DNA of 30,497 nucleotides. Origin: Verrucomicrobiota bacterium. Lineage in GTDB: Bacteria; Verrucomicrobiota; Verrucomicrobiia; Limisphaerales; UBA1096. A model generated the notes under the pieces. It was given only the letters and a program-made list of their open reading frames with translations. It did not search any database and was not told the origin of the DNA. The DNA is taken from NCBI GenBank assembly GCA_030747575.1, contig JASLKI010000373.1, positions 1 to 30,497 on the forward strand, in the 5' to 3' direction. Within the stretch, counting starts at the first letter, position 1. Every line of letters begins with the position of its first letter. Made by a program: the position numbers and the translations under genes. Positions 24,124 to 30,497 of the stretch are shown piece by piece.

Positions 24124-25011
24124 GTGAAGTCCCTATTAACCACAACCATCATCGTTTCGCTACTAGGCACCCCCGCCTTTGCTGCTCAGCCTCCCCTTCC
24201 GCCGGAAGGATGGACCGACGGCTATGTAATCGCCAACGGTATTCGTATCCACTACTGGCGTACCGGCGGCGACAAGCCTGTTATCATCATGGCGCACGGC
24301 TCATCCGACAACGGGCTCTGCTGGACCAACCTCGCCAAAGAACTTACCAACGAATATGATATTATCCTCCCCGATGCACGGGGTCACGGCCTCTCAGACC
24401 CTCCTACCAAATCTGACTCCGCCGACGCCCAAGCCGAAGACCTCGCTGGCCTTATCCGCAAACTGAAAATCGAGAATCCCATCGTCATGGGCCACTCCAT
24501 GGGCAGTTCTTCTGTCGCATGGTTTGCTGCCAAGTATCCCAATATTCCACGTGCCGTTATTCTAGAAGACCCGCGCCTTACACCTCGCCTACCTTCCAAC
24601 TCTCGCGCCTCCAACAACACCGAGGCCCAAGAGAAACGCCGAGCCCAAATCCTTGTCAGAAACAACATGTCCTATGACCGGATAGTAGCCGACCAACTCA
24701 AGAAAAATTCAAGATGGGGGCGCTCCGAAATTGAAATATGGGCCACCTCAAAAATCCAACACCATCCCAATACCGCCTACCGCAGGCGCGGAAATCGGCC
24801 GCAAACAAACGAAATATTCGGCAAGATCATCGCCCCTACACTCATCCTTAAAGCTGACGCCAAAGGTGAACTCCGCAAAAAAAATATCGAGGTCACCAGC
24901 ATCCTCAAGCACGGCGAGATCGTTCATATTGATGGAGCTGGTCACAATGTCCGACGTGATCAAAAGCAACGTCTGCTTAAGGCCTTAAAGGCTTTTCTCG
25001 CTGGGTTATAA
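24124..25011 (+). CDS. Secreted alpha/beta-fold hydrolase
   Basis: 295 residues from a GTG. The signal peptide MKSLLTTTIIVSLLGTPAFA resembles the leader of the ankyrin proteins (MKHLLLTTIAAVVMVG). The fold is the classical alpha/beta hydrolase: oxyanion region MAHGSSDNGLCW, the PDARGHGLSD block, nucleophile GHSMGS (Ser125), a likely acid Asp in LILKADAKGE, and catalytic His in DGAGHNVRRD. This is the layout of esterases, epoxide hydrolases and haloperoxidase-like enzymes; the substrate cannot be told from sequence by eye. It sits between two ankyrin tails: the gene starts 72 bases after ankyrin 2 ends, and orphan tail E begins about 50 bases after its stop. Confidence 0.85.
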   Translation: MKSLLTTTIIVSLLGTPAFAAQPPLPPEGWTDGYVIANGIRIHYWRTGGDKPVIIMAHGSSDNGLCWTNLAKELTNEYDIILPDARGHGLSDPPTKSDSADAQAEDLAGLIRKLKIENPIVMGHSMGSSSVAWFAAKYPNIPRAVILEDPRLTPRLPSNSRASNNTEAQEKRRAQILVRNNMSYDRIVADQLKKNSRWGRSEIEIWATSKIQHHPNTAYRRRGNRPQTNEIFGKIIAPTLILKADAKGELRKKNIEVTSILKHGEIVHIDGAGHNVRRDQKQRLLKALKAFLAGL

Positions 25012-25033
25012 ATCTACTGGTGACAGGCTAACG

Positions 25034-25048
25034 GTTGAGCATCTCAAC
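25034..25048. other. Short hairpin between hydrolase and ankyrin tail E
   Basis: GTTGAG-CAT-CTCAAC is a perfect 6-bp stem with a 3-base loop, 23 bases after the hydrolase stop. No T-run follows, so it is not a typical terminator. It is flanked by GCTAAC and CCTAAC and may be part of the separator DNA. Confidence 0.45.
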
Positions 25049-25059
25049 GCCTAACAGCT

Positions 25060-25084
25060 GCAAAACGGGTGAAGAATTGAAATG
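25060..25084 (+). repeat. Orphan ankyrin-tail repeat, copy E
   Basis: Encodes KTGEELK followed by TGA. GCAAAACGGGTGAAGAATT (25060-25078) is identical to copy G at 27747-27765. The stop codon overlaps the ATG of the SASA esterase gene (ATGA), exactly as copy A overlaps CotH. GGGTGA within the tail may serve as that gene's ribosome-binding site. Confidence 0.8.
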
Positions 25085-26128
25085 ATTAAGAAATACTGGC
25101 TGTTGTGTATCATACTGATTCCGTCACTGCTTTCAGCGCAGACATCAAACAGTGCTCCGAAGCCCAAGGGCGCAATGAAATGGAATACGACGGGCTTCAA
25201 ACAGGCGAACAGCATGGGCAGCGGCGAAGCGGCGATTCCGAAGAGCGGGAAGTTCCGCGTCTTCGTGCTCATGGGACAATCCAACATGACGGGCGCCGCA
25301 CGGGCAAAGGAGTTGAAGCCGCCCTATACCGAAAAACACGACCGCATCCGAATCTGGGCCAACGGACGCTGGGAATACTTCGTGCCGAGCGTTCGGTTCG
25401 GGCCAGGCGTTTCCATGGCGCGTCAGCTCGCCGCTTTCTGGCCGGACGACACGATCGGCATTATCAAGGTCGCGAGCGGCGGAACGGGCATACGCGGCTT
25501 CGAGAAGAACTGGTCCTTCAAACGGGCCAACCTCACCTTCGATGGGAAAAAGGGATCGCTCTACCAGGACCTGATGAACGCGGTTGCCGAAGCAAAGAGA
25601 ATGTCGAAGCCAGAGTTTTCTGGCTTTGTCTGGAAACAGGGAGGCGCCGATGGAACGAAGAAGGTTCTAGGGACTGAGTACTATGACACCTTCAAACAGC
25701 TGATCTCGGACGTGCGCAAGGATCTTGGCGCCCCGGACCTGCCGGTCTTTATGCCGTCCTACATGAATGACGAGGATCTGCTCAAAGCCGTTCGGCGCAT
25801 CTTGAGCGACGAGGAGTTGCGAAAGATCAGGAACCTCGCAGGCCAACCTCCCGTGAAGGACGCTGACCTGCTCGCAGCGGTTTTGGCCCACCTGAATGAG
25901 GCAAGCCCGGCCAAACTGAAAAAGGCGTTCGGCAAGCGCCCTTACATCGCAGCTGTAATTGCGGCCCAGAACCGGGCGGGTCGAGAACTCCCCAACGTTG
26001 CCACTATCTATCCCGGCGAGTTGCCCCGCATAGGAGGCGGTAACAACCACATCAACGCCGAGGGTCAGATTCAGCTCGGGAAGATCACGGCCTCTGCGGT
26101 GAGAGAATTCTACAAAGCAAAAAGGTAA
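25082..26128 (+). CDS. SASA-type (sialate O-acetylesterase-like) SGNH hydrolase
   Basis: 348 residues with a signal peptide (to about residue 19, LLSA/QT). The nucleophile block VFVLMGQSNMTGA (Ser67) and SGFVWKQGGADG match the SASA/DUF303 carbohydrate esterase family, which removes acetyl groups from sugars such as sialic acid or xylan. Between FMPSYMN and RPYIAAVIAAQN there is an extra helical segment of about 55 residues, rich in Leu and Lys, that the core fold does not need. The final catalytic block reads GGNNHINAEGQ where family members usually have DxxH; the His is kept but the Asp is replaced, so activity may be altered. The start overlaps ankyrin tail E and the TAA stop overlaps tail fragment F. 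Confidence 0.82.
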   Translation: MIKKYWLLCIILIPSLLSAQTSNSAPKPKGAMKWNTTGFKQANSMGSGEAAIPKSGKFRVFVLMGQSNMTGAARAKELKPPYTEKHDRIRIWANGRWEYFVPSVRFGPGVSMARQLAAFWPDDTIGIIKVASGGTGIRGFEKNWSFKRANLTFDGKKGSLYQDLMNAVAEAKRMSKPEFSGFVWKQGGADGTKKVLGTEYYDTFKQLISDVRKDLGAPDLPVFMPSYMNDEDLLKAVRRILSDEELRKIRNLAGQPPVKDADLLAAVLAHLNEASPAKLKKAFGKRPYIAAVIAAQNRAGRELPNVATIYPGELPRIGGGNNHINAEGQIQLGKITASAVREFYKAKR

Positions 26129-26145
26129 CCGCCGACCTCCTCCGC
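26127..26145 (+). repeat. Orphan ankyrin-tail repeat, copy F (5' part only)
   Basis: AACCGCCGACCTCCTCCGC is identical to the start of copy A and encodes TADLLR. It begins within the SASA stop codon. The sequence then diverges (CTTCACTTCAGC) although CTGTAAAACAGTGG a little further on is weakly like the block after tail D. No ankyrin gene is present. Confidence 0.75.
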
Positions 26146-26387
26146 TTCACTTCAGCGCAAGCTAACTGCCTGTAAAACAGTGGGGCAAAGTACAATAAAT
26201 TTAACCTCTTACCCCAGAATAAGTTATTAAACTTAATTCTCCTATTATGAACAGGTTGTCATGTGTCGGAAGACCTGAACTCAAAGCAGGCTTCGTCGGC
26301 ACACATTTCTGAGAGGATTAAGATGAAGTGCTAGGCTGGTTTTGTGCGTTGTAAATTCACACAAAAAGGTTAGCGCTGATTCGCGGC
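26146..26387. other. A+T-rich intergenic region between convergent SASA and PQQ genes
   Basis: About 240 bases with no ORF that looks coding. It is A+T rich, especially 26190-26250. No stem followed by a T-run was found, though transcription from both sides should end here. Confidence 0.4.
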
Positions 26388-27641
26388 TTATTTTGTTTTT
26401 GTAAAAGACCAGCGGATCAATTCCTGACGATCCTTAATCAGGATTCCATCTTTAAGAAGGACTGGCGCAGACCAAGTTGGGCGATCAGCCACTTTGTATT
26501 CCGCGACCTTTTTCGACTCGGCTCCCTTTGCTTCGATGATTTGCAGCTGGCCATGGTCGAGCAGGGCAACGATATGTCCGGGGATGGAGAGAAACGCCAC
26601 GTTTTGACCCACACGACTAGGGCCCTGCCAAATGATGTTGCCCGACTCGGTGTCGATACAGAAAAGCCGGCCCAAACTATGATGGGTCATGCCGTAAAGC
26701 TGCCCGTTGTTGATGACAGCTGTGCTCATATCAAGGGAGGCGCGTTTTTGGTGCCATTTCTCGGTGACGACCCATTTGCCTTCTTTAATATGTGGATGAA
26801 CACTTCGCGTGCCTCGGTTTTCGCCACCCACCAAAACGTGCCCGTTGTGGATCGTCGGAGTCGGCATGTTTTGATTCGATCCCCGGTGAGGCAGGTGGTA
26901 CTTCCAGAGGAGTTGGCCGGACTGGATTTCGACTCCAAGCAGATCCTCGTGGTTCCATTCGACGATTTGTCGTACGCCTCCAAACTCAGCGAATAGTGGT
27001 GAAGCATAGGCAGCTCCGTCTTTACCATGCCGCCAGATTTCCCTTCCCGTTTCTACATCAAGCGCTGCAAGAAAACCCTTCTCGTCATCGCCAAAGTGAA
27101 CATAGAGCCGATCATTAATTACGAGGGGCGAGGTAGCCACACCCCAATACGGATGAGGGCGTTTGCCAAACTTAGAGCGATGATCGACTGTCCAAAGTCG
27201 AGTCCCAGTCTTGGTGTTCCAAGCGGAAAGAATACCGGTTATCCCCATGGTGAACAATCGACTATTCGCGAGAGTGGGATTTGATTTAGGACCCTTGCCG
27301 TGAGACTCGGCACCACCACCTATTTTGAAAGGAACCGAGTAGTGGTTGCGCCACTTTGTTTTGCCAGTTTCCAGGTTGAGACACCAAATAGCTTCATCAT
27401 CCTTTTGACGGGTATGAAGGTAAATGAGCCCGTCATTCACAACTGGAGTGCCATAGCCGTCGCCGACGTTTACCTTCCAATCCTGCTTAAGTTGCTTGGA
27501 CCACTTTTTGGGCGGTTCAAAATAGGAGACCCAGCCATTGCGATTGGGCCCCAGCCATCCTGGCCAAGCGACCTCTGCCAGGCTTCTTGACGAGGTTGTA
27601 ATGAAACCGATAACAACTGCAAAAAGTAGTGTAAGTCGCAT
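26388..27641 (-). CDS. Exported PQQ-like beta-propeller repeat protein
   Basis: 417 residues from the ATG at 27641, which opens the signal peptide MRLTLLFAVVIGFITTSSRSLA; an upstream in-frame start at 27722 would add 27 basic residues and is less likely. The mature protein begins WPGWLGPNRNGWVS, the usual opening of outer-membrane-type PQQ_2 propellers in this phylum. Repeats of the form LNLETGKTKWRNHY, WNTKTGTRLWTVDH, LDVETGREIWRHGK, VEIQSGQLLWKYHL and IDTESGNIIWQGPS give about seven blades. Such proteins resemble BamB and PQQ dehydrogenases, but no PQQ-binding residues or haem motif are evident. The role is unknown, possibly a binding scaffold. It lies reversed between tail copies F and G. 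Confidence 0.85.
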   Translation of the reverse strand: MRLTLLFAVVIGFITTSSRSLAEVAWPGWLGPNRNGWVSYFEPPKKWSKQLKQDWKVNVGDGYGTPVVNDGLIYLHTRQKDDEAIWCLNLETGKTKWRNHYSVPFKIGGGAESHGKGPKSNPTLANSRLFTMGITGILSAWNTKTGTRLWTVDHRSKFGKRPHPYWGVATSPLVINDRLYVHFGDDEKGFLAALDVETGREIWRHGKDGAAYASPLFAEFGGVRQIVEWNHEDLLGVEIQSGQLLWKYHLPHRGSNQNMPTPTIHNGHVLVGGENRGTRSVHPHIKEGKWVVTEKWHQKRASLDMSTAVINNGQLYGMTHHSLGRLFCIDTESGNIIWQGPSRVGQNVAFLSIPGHIVALLDHGQLQIIEAKGAESKKVAEYKVADRPTWSAPVLLKDGILIKDRQELIRWSFTKTK

Positions 27642-27727
27642 TATTGTAAGAATACGGGTTGAAATTAGGTGAACCCTTTGCTTCCGACGAGTCCGAAAAA
27701 GCACCAGTTTCATGAAGGTCAAATTGA

Positions 27728-27784
27728 CTCCTCCACAAACTCGGCAGCAAAACGGGTGAAGAATTAAAAACTGGAGGAAAATAA
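27728..27784 (+). repeat. Orphan ankyrin-tail repeat, copy G
   Basis: Reading on the plus strand, CTCCTCCAC onward encodes LLHKLGSKTGEELKTGGK then TAA, matching the ankyrin tail over its whole 18 residues with no ankyrin repeats upstream. It shares 19 exact bases with copy E. It lies upstream of the minus-strand PQQ gene, close to the end of the minus-strand DUF1549/DUF1553 gene. Confidence 0.85.
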
Positions 27785-27795
27785 AAAAAACGTTT

Positions 27796-30390
27796 TCAAT
27801 CCATAAATAAAAACTCGTTCGACAGCAACAATACCTGTGCCAGTTCAGCCCAGGGATTTGGCTCTGACGACTTGACTGAAGAAGACACCTTTAATTCACT
27901 GCGACCAACCACAAAGCGCTTGGCCAAGGCCAATTCATCGATTGCAGGTTCACGGCCAAGTACTTGGCCGTACAGTTGACGAATGCCATGCTCAGCCCCG
28001 TCACTTTCTTGACCCAAGCCCTGCGCCGCCGCCTCCGCTTGAGCGATGACGAACGGGCTGTTCAACAGAAACAGGGACTGCTGCGGCACAGTGGTTTCGG
28101 AACGGCTCGGTGCGGAAATATCTGGGCACGGAAAATCGAATACGCGAAACAGGTCTGGCAACTTTTCGCGATCGACAAATGAGTACATCGTGCGTCGCCG
28201 GTTGGTGGAATCATCGGGGCGCTGCTCGGTCGGCCGCCCTCCGGTGCGACGCTCCAGTTCGCCGGCGACGGAAAGCATCGAGTCGCGCATTACCTCGAAA
28301 CCCAGCCGGCGGCGGTTCATGCGCCAGAGCCATTTGTTCTCCGGATCGGCTTTCCGATATTTTGGTCGATCGACACTCAATTGCTGCCAAGTGCTGGAAA
28401 GCATGATCAGCCGGTTCAGCTTTTTGATCGACCAATCGTTTTTCACCAGCCAAGTCGCCAAGTAATCGAGCAACTCCGGGTGACTTGGGGCAGCACTCCG
28501 AACCCCGAAGTCGCTCGGCGTGATCACAAACCCCTGGCCAAAGTGCCAGGCCCAAACGCGGTTCACGATCACCCGTGCAGTGAGTGGATTGTCGCGATGC
28601 GCGATCCCCTTGGCCAAGGCCAGGCGACCACTCCCGTTTGAAATTTCACGCGCTCGGCTACCGGCATAAATCGCCGGCACATGTCGTTTTGCCACTTGGC
28701 CAAGTCGTTTGGAGTCGCCCCGGAGGAACACGCGCTGAATCACCGGCTTGACCCTGTCCTCCATCACCATGGGCCGCGGCACAACCGTATCCCATTTACC
28801 GAGAAACACCCGCTCGATTTCGGCAAAATGTTTTCGCACCTCAGTACTTTCGTCGAGCGTGTACAGATCTTCCGACTCGTCCACAGTCATCGTCGCCGGT
28901 GACTCCGCGGCATAAAGCACCTGGCGTAGTTGCTCACGGTTTGCATCAGAAAAGCCGGCTGCTTCCGGAGATTCCTTCCGCTTGGTTTGCCAATCGGTTT
29001 CGATGCCCTCGAGCAACTCGCCGTAAACATCGGCGACGTCTGCCATGGACTCTATCGTCTCGTTTTCGAACACCGCCAGGGCGAGCGGGTTCGCATTGCC
29101 GCTGGCTTTCCACGCGCTCACTTCGGCAGTGAAACGGCTCGGGATTTCCTCACGCTTTAAATCGAACAATCTCCGCCAAAGCCCGAGTACCGGGTCGTTC
29201 GGTTGCTTGACCTCGAGAAACTGCCGCCAGCGAACCACTCCCCCACTCGCGTATGCGGCGACTTCGCGGATGACGCCGCGATCAGTGCGAATCACCGGCT
29301 GGGCCTGCGTCCGATGGGCCGGTGTTGACTGGACGATATACCGCAAGTAGTCGCCGGACCAGGCTCGGAGCTCGTTCTGAATCTGTTGCCGCAACTTGGC
29401 GCGGAGAGCCCGGTATTTTTCGGAAGTGTCCTTGAGCTTTGTTTGAAACTCGGCATCCTCGCCGCTGGCATGGTCGTTGAGTTTCGGCCATTGATCCGGT
29501 GAAGGCTCTCGTGAACTCGCGAAGATGCCGTAAAGCGAGTAGTAGTCCTCGGACAGGATCGGATCGTATTTGTGATCGTGGCACCGGGCGCATGCGGCGG
29601 TCAGGCCGAGAAGCCCGCGGGTGACGACATCAATGCGGTCGTCAATGATCTCGTGCGGAAAAAAGTTGTAGCGCGAACCGACCGTCAAAAAACCAAGTGC
29701 AGCAAGTGACCCTGAATCTTTCGTGCCGAGTAAATCGGCGGCGATTTGTTCGCGCACAAATTGATCGTAAGGCAGATCCTCGTTGAAGGCCCGGACGACG
29801 TAGTCGCGGTAGGTGTAGGCGAAGGGGTACTTGGGTTCCCCGGCATCGACGTATCCTTTTGCATCGGCGTATCGGGCAACATCCAGCCAGTGCCGACCCC
29901 AGCGCTCGCCGTACTCCGGCGAGGCCAGCAAGCGATCGACAAGTTTCGTCATCGTTTGCTGTGGGTTAGCGACGTGTTCGTTTTCGAAAGCAGCCACCTC
30001 CGCACTCGTCGGAGGCAAGCCAATCAAGTTAAAGTACGCGCGGCGAATGAGCGTTCGCGGCGACGCTTGTGATGATGGATCCATCCCGGCCTCATTGAGT
30101 TTTCGGAGGATAAAGTGATCGAGGGGCGAGCTTGGCCAAGCGCGGTCGGGCACCGTTGGGATCGGTGGATTTACAATAGGCTGAAAAGCCCAGTGTTTCC
30201 TCTTTTCAGTCTCCGCTTGGCCAAGCGGTGAAGCTGTGGAAACCAACAGCAACCCAAGCAACCAAGTGGCGGTTCGCTTAGCAAAAGTTTGGCTGATATC
30301 TTTTGTTAACAGAAAAATCAAGGGACGAAAAGAGCCTATGCAGCGATGAATGGGTGACAAGCGAAAAACCGGTGAATCAGTCGGATTCAC
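27796..30390 (-). CDS. DUF1549/DUF1553 exported protein (PSCyt2-PSD1)
   Basis: Up to 864 residues from a GTG at 30390. The signal-like segment (TATWLLGLLLVSTASPLGQA) begins about 38 residues in, so the true start may be later, but no internal ATG suits. It then reads HWAFQPIVNPPIPTV, the usual opening of DUF1549: PLDHFILRKLNEAGM, RTLIRRAYFNLIGLPPT, YGERWGRHWLDVARYADAKG, and the haem-like CARCHDHKYDPI. DUF1553 occupies the C-terminal third (NPLTARVIVNRVWAWHFGQG, TPSDFGVRSAAPSHPELLDYL, RMNRRRLGFEVMRD, QSLFLLNSPFV). The N-terminal PSCyt1 haem domain that most relatives carry is missing. The usual partner, DUF1501, is not adjacent. The gene contains five exact CTTGGCCAAG palindromes. It overlaps the preceding gene by about 14 bases. 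Confidence 0.88.
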   Translation of the reverse strand: MNPTDSPVFRLSPIHRCIGSFRPLIFLLTKDISQTFAKRTATWLLGLLLVSTASPLGQAETEKRKHWAFQPIVNPPIPTVPDRAWPSSPLDHFILRKLNEAGMDPSSQASPRTLIRRAYFNLIGLPPTSAEVAAFENEHVANPQQTMTKLVDRLLASPEYGERWGRHWLDVARYADAKGYVDAGEPKYPFAYTYRDYVVRAFNEDLPYDQFVREQIAADLLGTKDSGSLAALGFLTVGSRYNFFPHEIIDDRIDVVTRGLLGLTAACARCHDHKYDPILSEDYYSLYGIFASSREPSPDQWPKLNDHASGEDAEFQTKLKDTSEKYRALRAKLRQQIQNELRAWSGDYLRYIVQSTPAHRTQAQPVIRTDRGVIREVAAYASGGVVRWRQFLEVKQPNDPVLGLWRRLFDLKREEIPSRFTAEVSAWKASGNANPLALAVFENETIESMADVADVYGELLEGIETDWQTKRKESPEAAGFSDANREQLRQVLYAAESPATMTVDESEDLYTLDESTEVRKHFAEIERVFLGKWDTVVPRPMVMEDRVKPVIQRVFLRGDSKRLGQVAKRHVPAIYAGSRAREISNGSGRLALAKGIAHRDNPLTARVIVNRVWAWHFGQGFVITPSDFGVRSAAPSHPELLDYLATWLVKNDWSIKKLNRLIMLSSTWQQLSVDRPKYRKADPENKWLWRMNRRRLGFEVMRDSMLSVAGELERRTGGRPTEQRPDDSTNRRRTMYSFVDREKLPDLFRVFDFPCPDISAPSRSETTVPQQSLFLLNSPFVIAQAEAAAQGLGQESDGAEHGIRQLYGQVLGREPAIDELALAKRFVVGRSELKVSSSVKSSEPNPWAELAQVLLLSNEFLFMD
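27919..27928. repeat. CTTGGCCAAG palindrome, copy 1 in DUF1553 region
   Basis: Exact 10-bp palindrome. In the minus-strand gene it codes in the phase TTG-GCC-AAG (Leu-Ala-Lys). Confidence 0.7.
27952..27971. repeat. 20-bp perfect palindrome
   Basis: ACGGCCAAGTACTTGGCCGT is its own reverse complement, built from two facing CTTGGCC half-sites. It lies in the DUF1553 C-terminal coding region, encoding part of LYGQVLGREP. Confidence 0.8.
28609..28618. repeat. CTTGGCCAAG palindrome, copy 2
   Basis: Exact copy; coding phase Leu-Ala-Lys (within LALAKGIA) on the minus strand. Confidence 0.7.
28695..28704. repeat. CTTGGCCAAG palindrome, copy 3
   Basis: Exact copy; coding phase CTT-GGC-CAA (Leu-Gly-Gln) on the minus strand, different from copies 1 and 2. 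Confidence 0.7.
30131..30140. repeat. CTTGGCCAAG palindrome, copy 4
   Basis: Exact copy; coding phase GCT-TGG-CCA-AGC (Ala-Trp-Pro-Ser) on the minus strand, the third possible phase. Flanking G and C extend it to 12 bp. Confidence 0.7.
30216..30225. repeat. CTTGGCCAAG palindrome, copy 5
   Basis: Exact copy; coding phase Leu-Gly-Gln (within SPLGQAE, in the signal peptide) on the minus strand. Flanking G and C extend it to 12 bp. Confidence 0.7.
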
Positions 30391-30497
30391 TCAAGCGCTT
30401 GGCCGGTTTTTCGTGGAGCATCTCATGCGCTTCCTCGAGAATGCGCGGAATACGGGCGGCGAACGGGCTGTTAGCCAAGGCGGCGGTGAGGTTGAGT
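30377..30497 (-). CDS. Unidentified gene, C-terminal fragment (cut by window edge)
   Basis: On the minus strand an open frame enters from the right edge and ends at a TGA at 30377-30379. It encodes about 39 residues, including ALANSPFAARIPRILEEAHE and ending KPAKRLSESD. The sequence looks like a helical C-terminus but is too short for me to assign a family. It overlaps the GTG start of the DUF1549/DUF1553 gene by about 14 bases in a different frame, so the two are likely to be co-transcribed and coupled. Confidence 0.5.
   Translation of the reverse strand, partial: LNLTAALANSPFAARIPRILEEAHEMLHEKPAKRLSESD

Noticed and set aside
25021..25084. Possible integron attC site (GCTAAC, CCTAAC and a hairpin between hydrolase and SASA genes)
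   Set aside because: The GTTRRRY/RYYYAAC core pair with long imperfect symmetry expected of attC is not present, the other separators do not share it, and no integron integrase is visible.
27766..27796. Possible terminator (AAAACGTTTT with A/T runs) at the end of the DUF1549/DUF1553 gene
   Set aside because: The symmetric stretch is only A+T with a CG centre and has no stable G+C stem; an A-tract by chance is equally likely.
1..30497. CRISPR array, tRNA or rRNA genes
   Set aside because: No regularly spaced direct repeats with unique spacers, no cloverleaf-like sequence and no conserved rRNA segments were found by eye; the ankyrin tails are too far apart and irregular to be CRISPR repeats.

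Overview
The window looks like a chromosomal segment from the Planctomycetota-Verrucomicrobiota group, more likely an uncultured, probably marine, verrucomicrobial lineage (inference from gene families only). It carries the families that typify these bacteria: DUF1501, DUF1549/DUF1553, DUF1552, DUF1587/1592/1588/1585 cytochrome-like proteins, and a PVC-type membrane-bound dehydrogenase fused to cytochrome c. It also has many secreted or lipoprotein enzymes, an FG-GAP/ASPIC protein and small ankyrin lipoproteins. Few genes have a clear Shine-Dalgarno site. No tRNA, rRNA, CRISPR array, transposase or recombinase was recognised.

Left part (1-12.7 kb). The tail of a peptide deformylase gene enters from the left. 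It is followed by a convergent TPR lipoprotein, then a CoxB-like protein that has lost most CuA ligands. Next is a SCO1-like domain fused to FG-GAP repeats and an ASPIC/UnbV domain, and a convergent right-handed beta-helix lipoprotein. A compact + strand block then encodes a CE15-like esterase, a di-haem DUF1592-family protein with a PA14 insert, and a DUF1552 protein. A convergent DUF1501 gene closes this part.

Middle and right part (13.1-27.8 kb). This is the most unusual region. Two complete ankyrin lipoprotein genes end in the same C-terminal tail (roughly LLRKHGGKTGEELKAEGK). At least five further orphan copies of that tail, all in + orientation, lie in the gaps between unrelated genes: after CotH, after DUF3817, after an alpha/beta hydrolase, after a SASA-type esterase, and beyond a PQQ-propeller gene. 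Cargo start and stop codons often abut or overlap these tails. The layout resembles a cassette array whose separators are ankyrin-gene 3' ends. I know of no described system of this kind, but the mechanism is inference. Inside the array lies a second DUF1592/DUF1552 pair on the minus strand.

Right edge (27.8-30.5 kb). A DUF1549/DUF1553 gene on the minus strand overlaps the end of an unidentified gene that runs off the window. This gene is dense in a 10-bp palindrome, CTTGGCCAAG, which occurs in all three codon phases and so looks selected as DNA.

Functionally, most genes encode exported proteins for attack on carbohydrates or other polymers (CE15, SASA, CotH, beta-helix, PVC dehydrogenase, DUF1592/1552/1501/1553 modules), with c-type cytochrome motifs pointing to envelope redox reactions.
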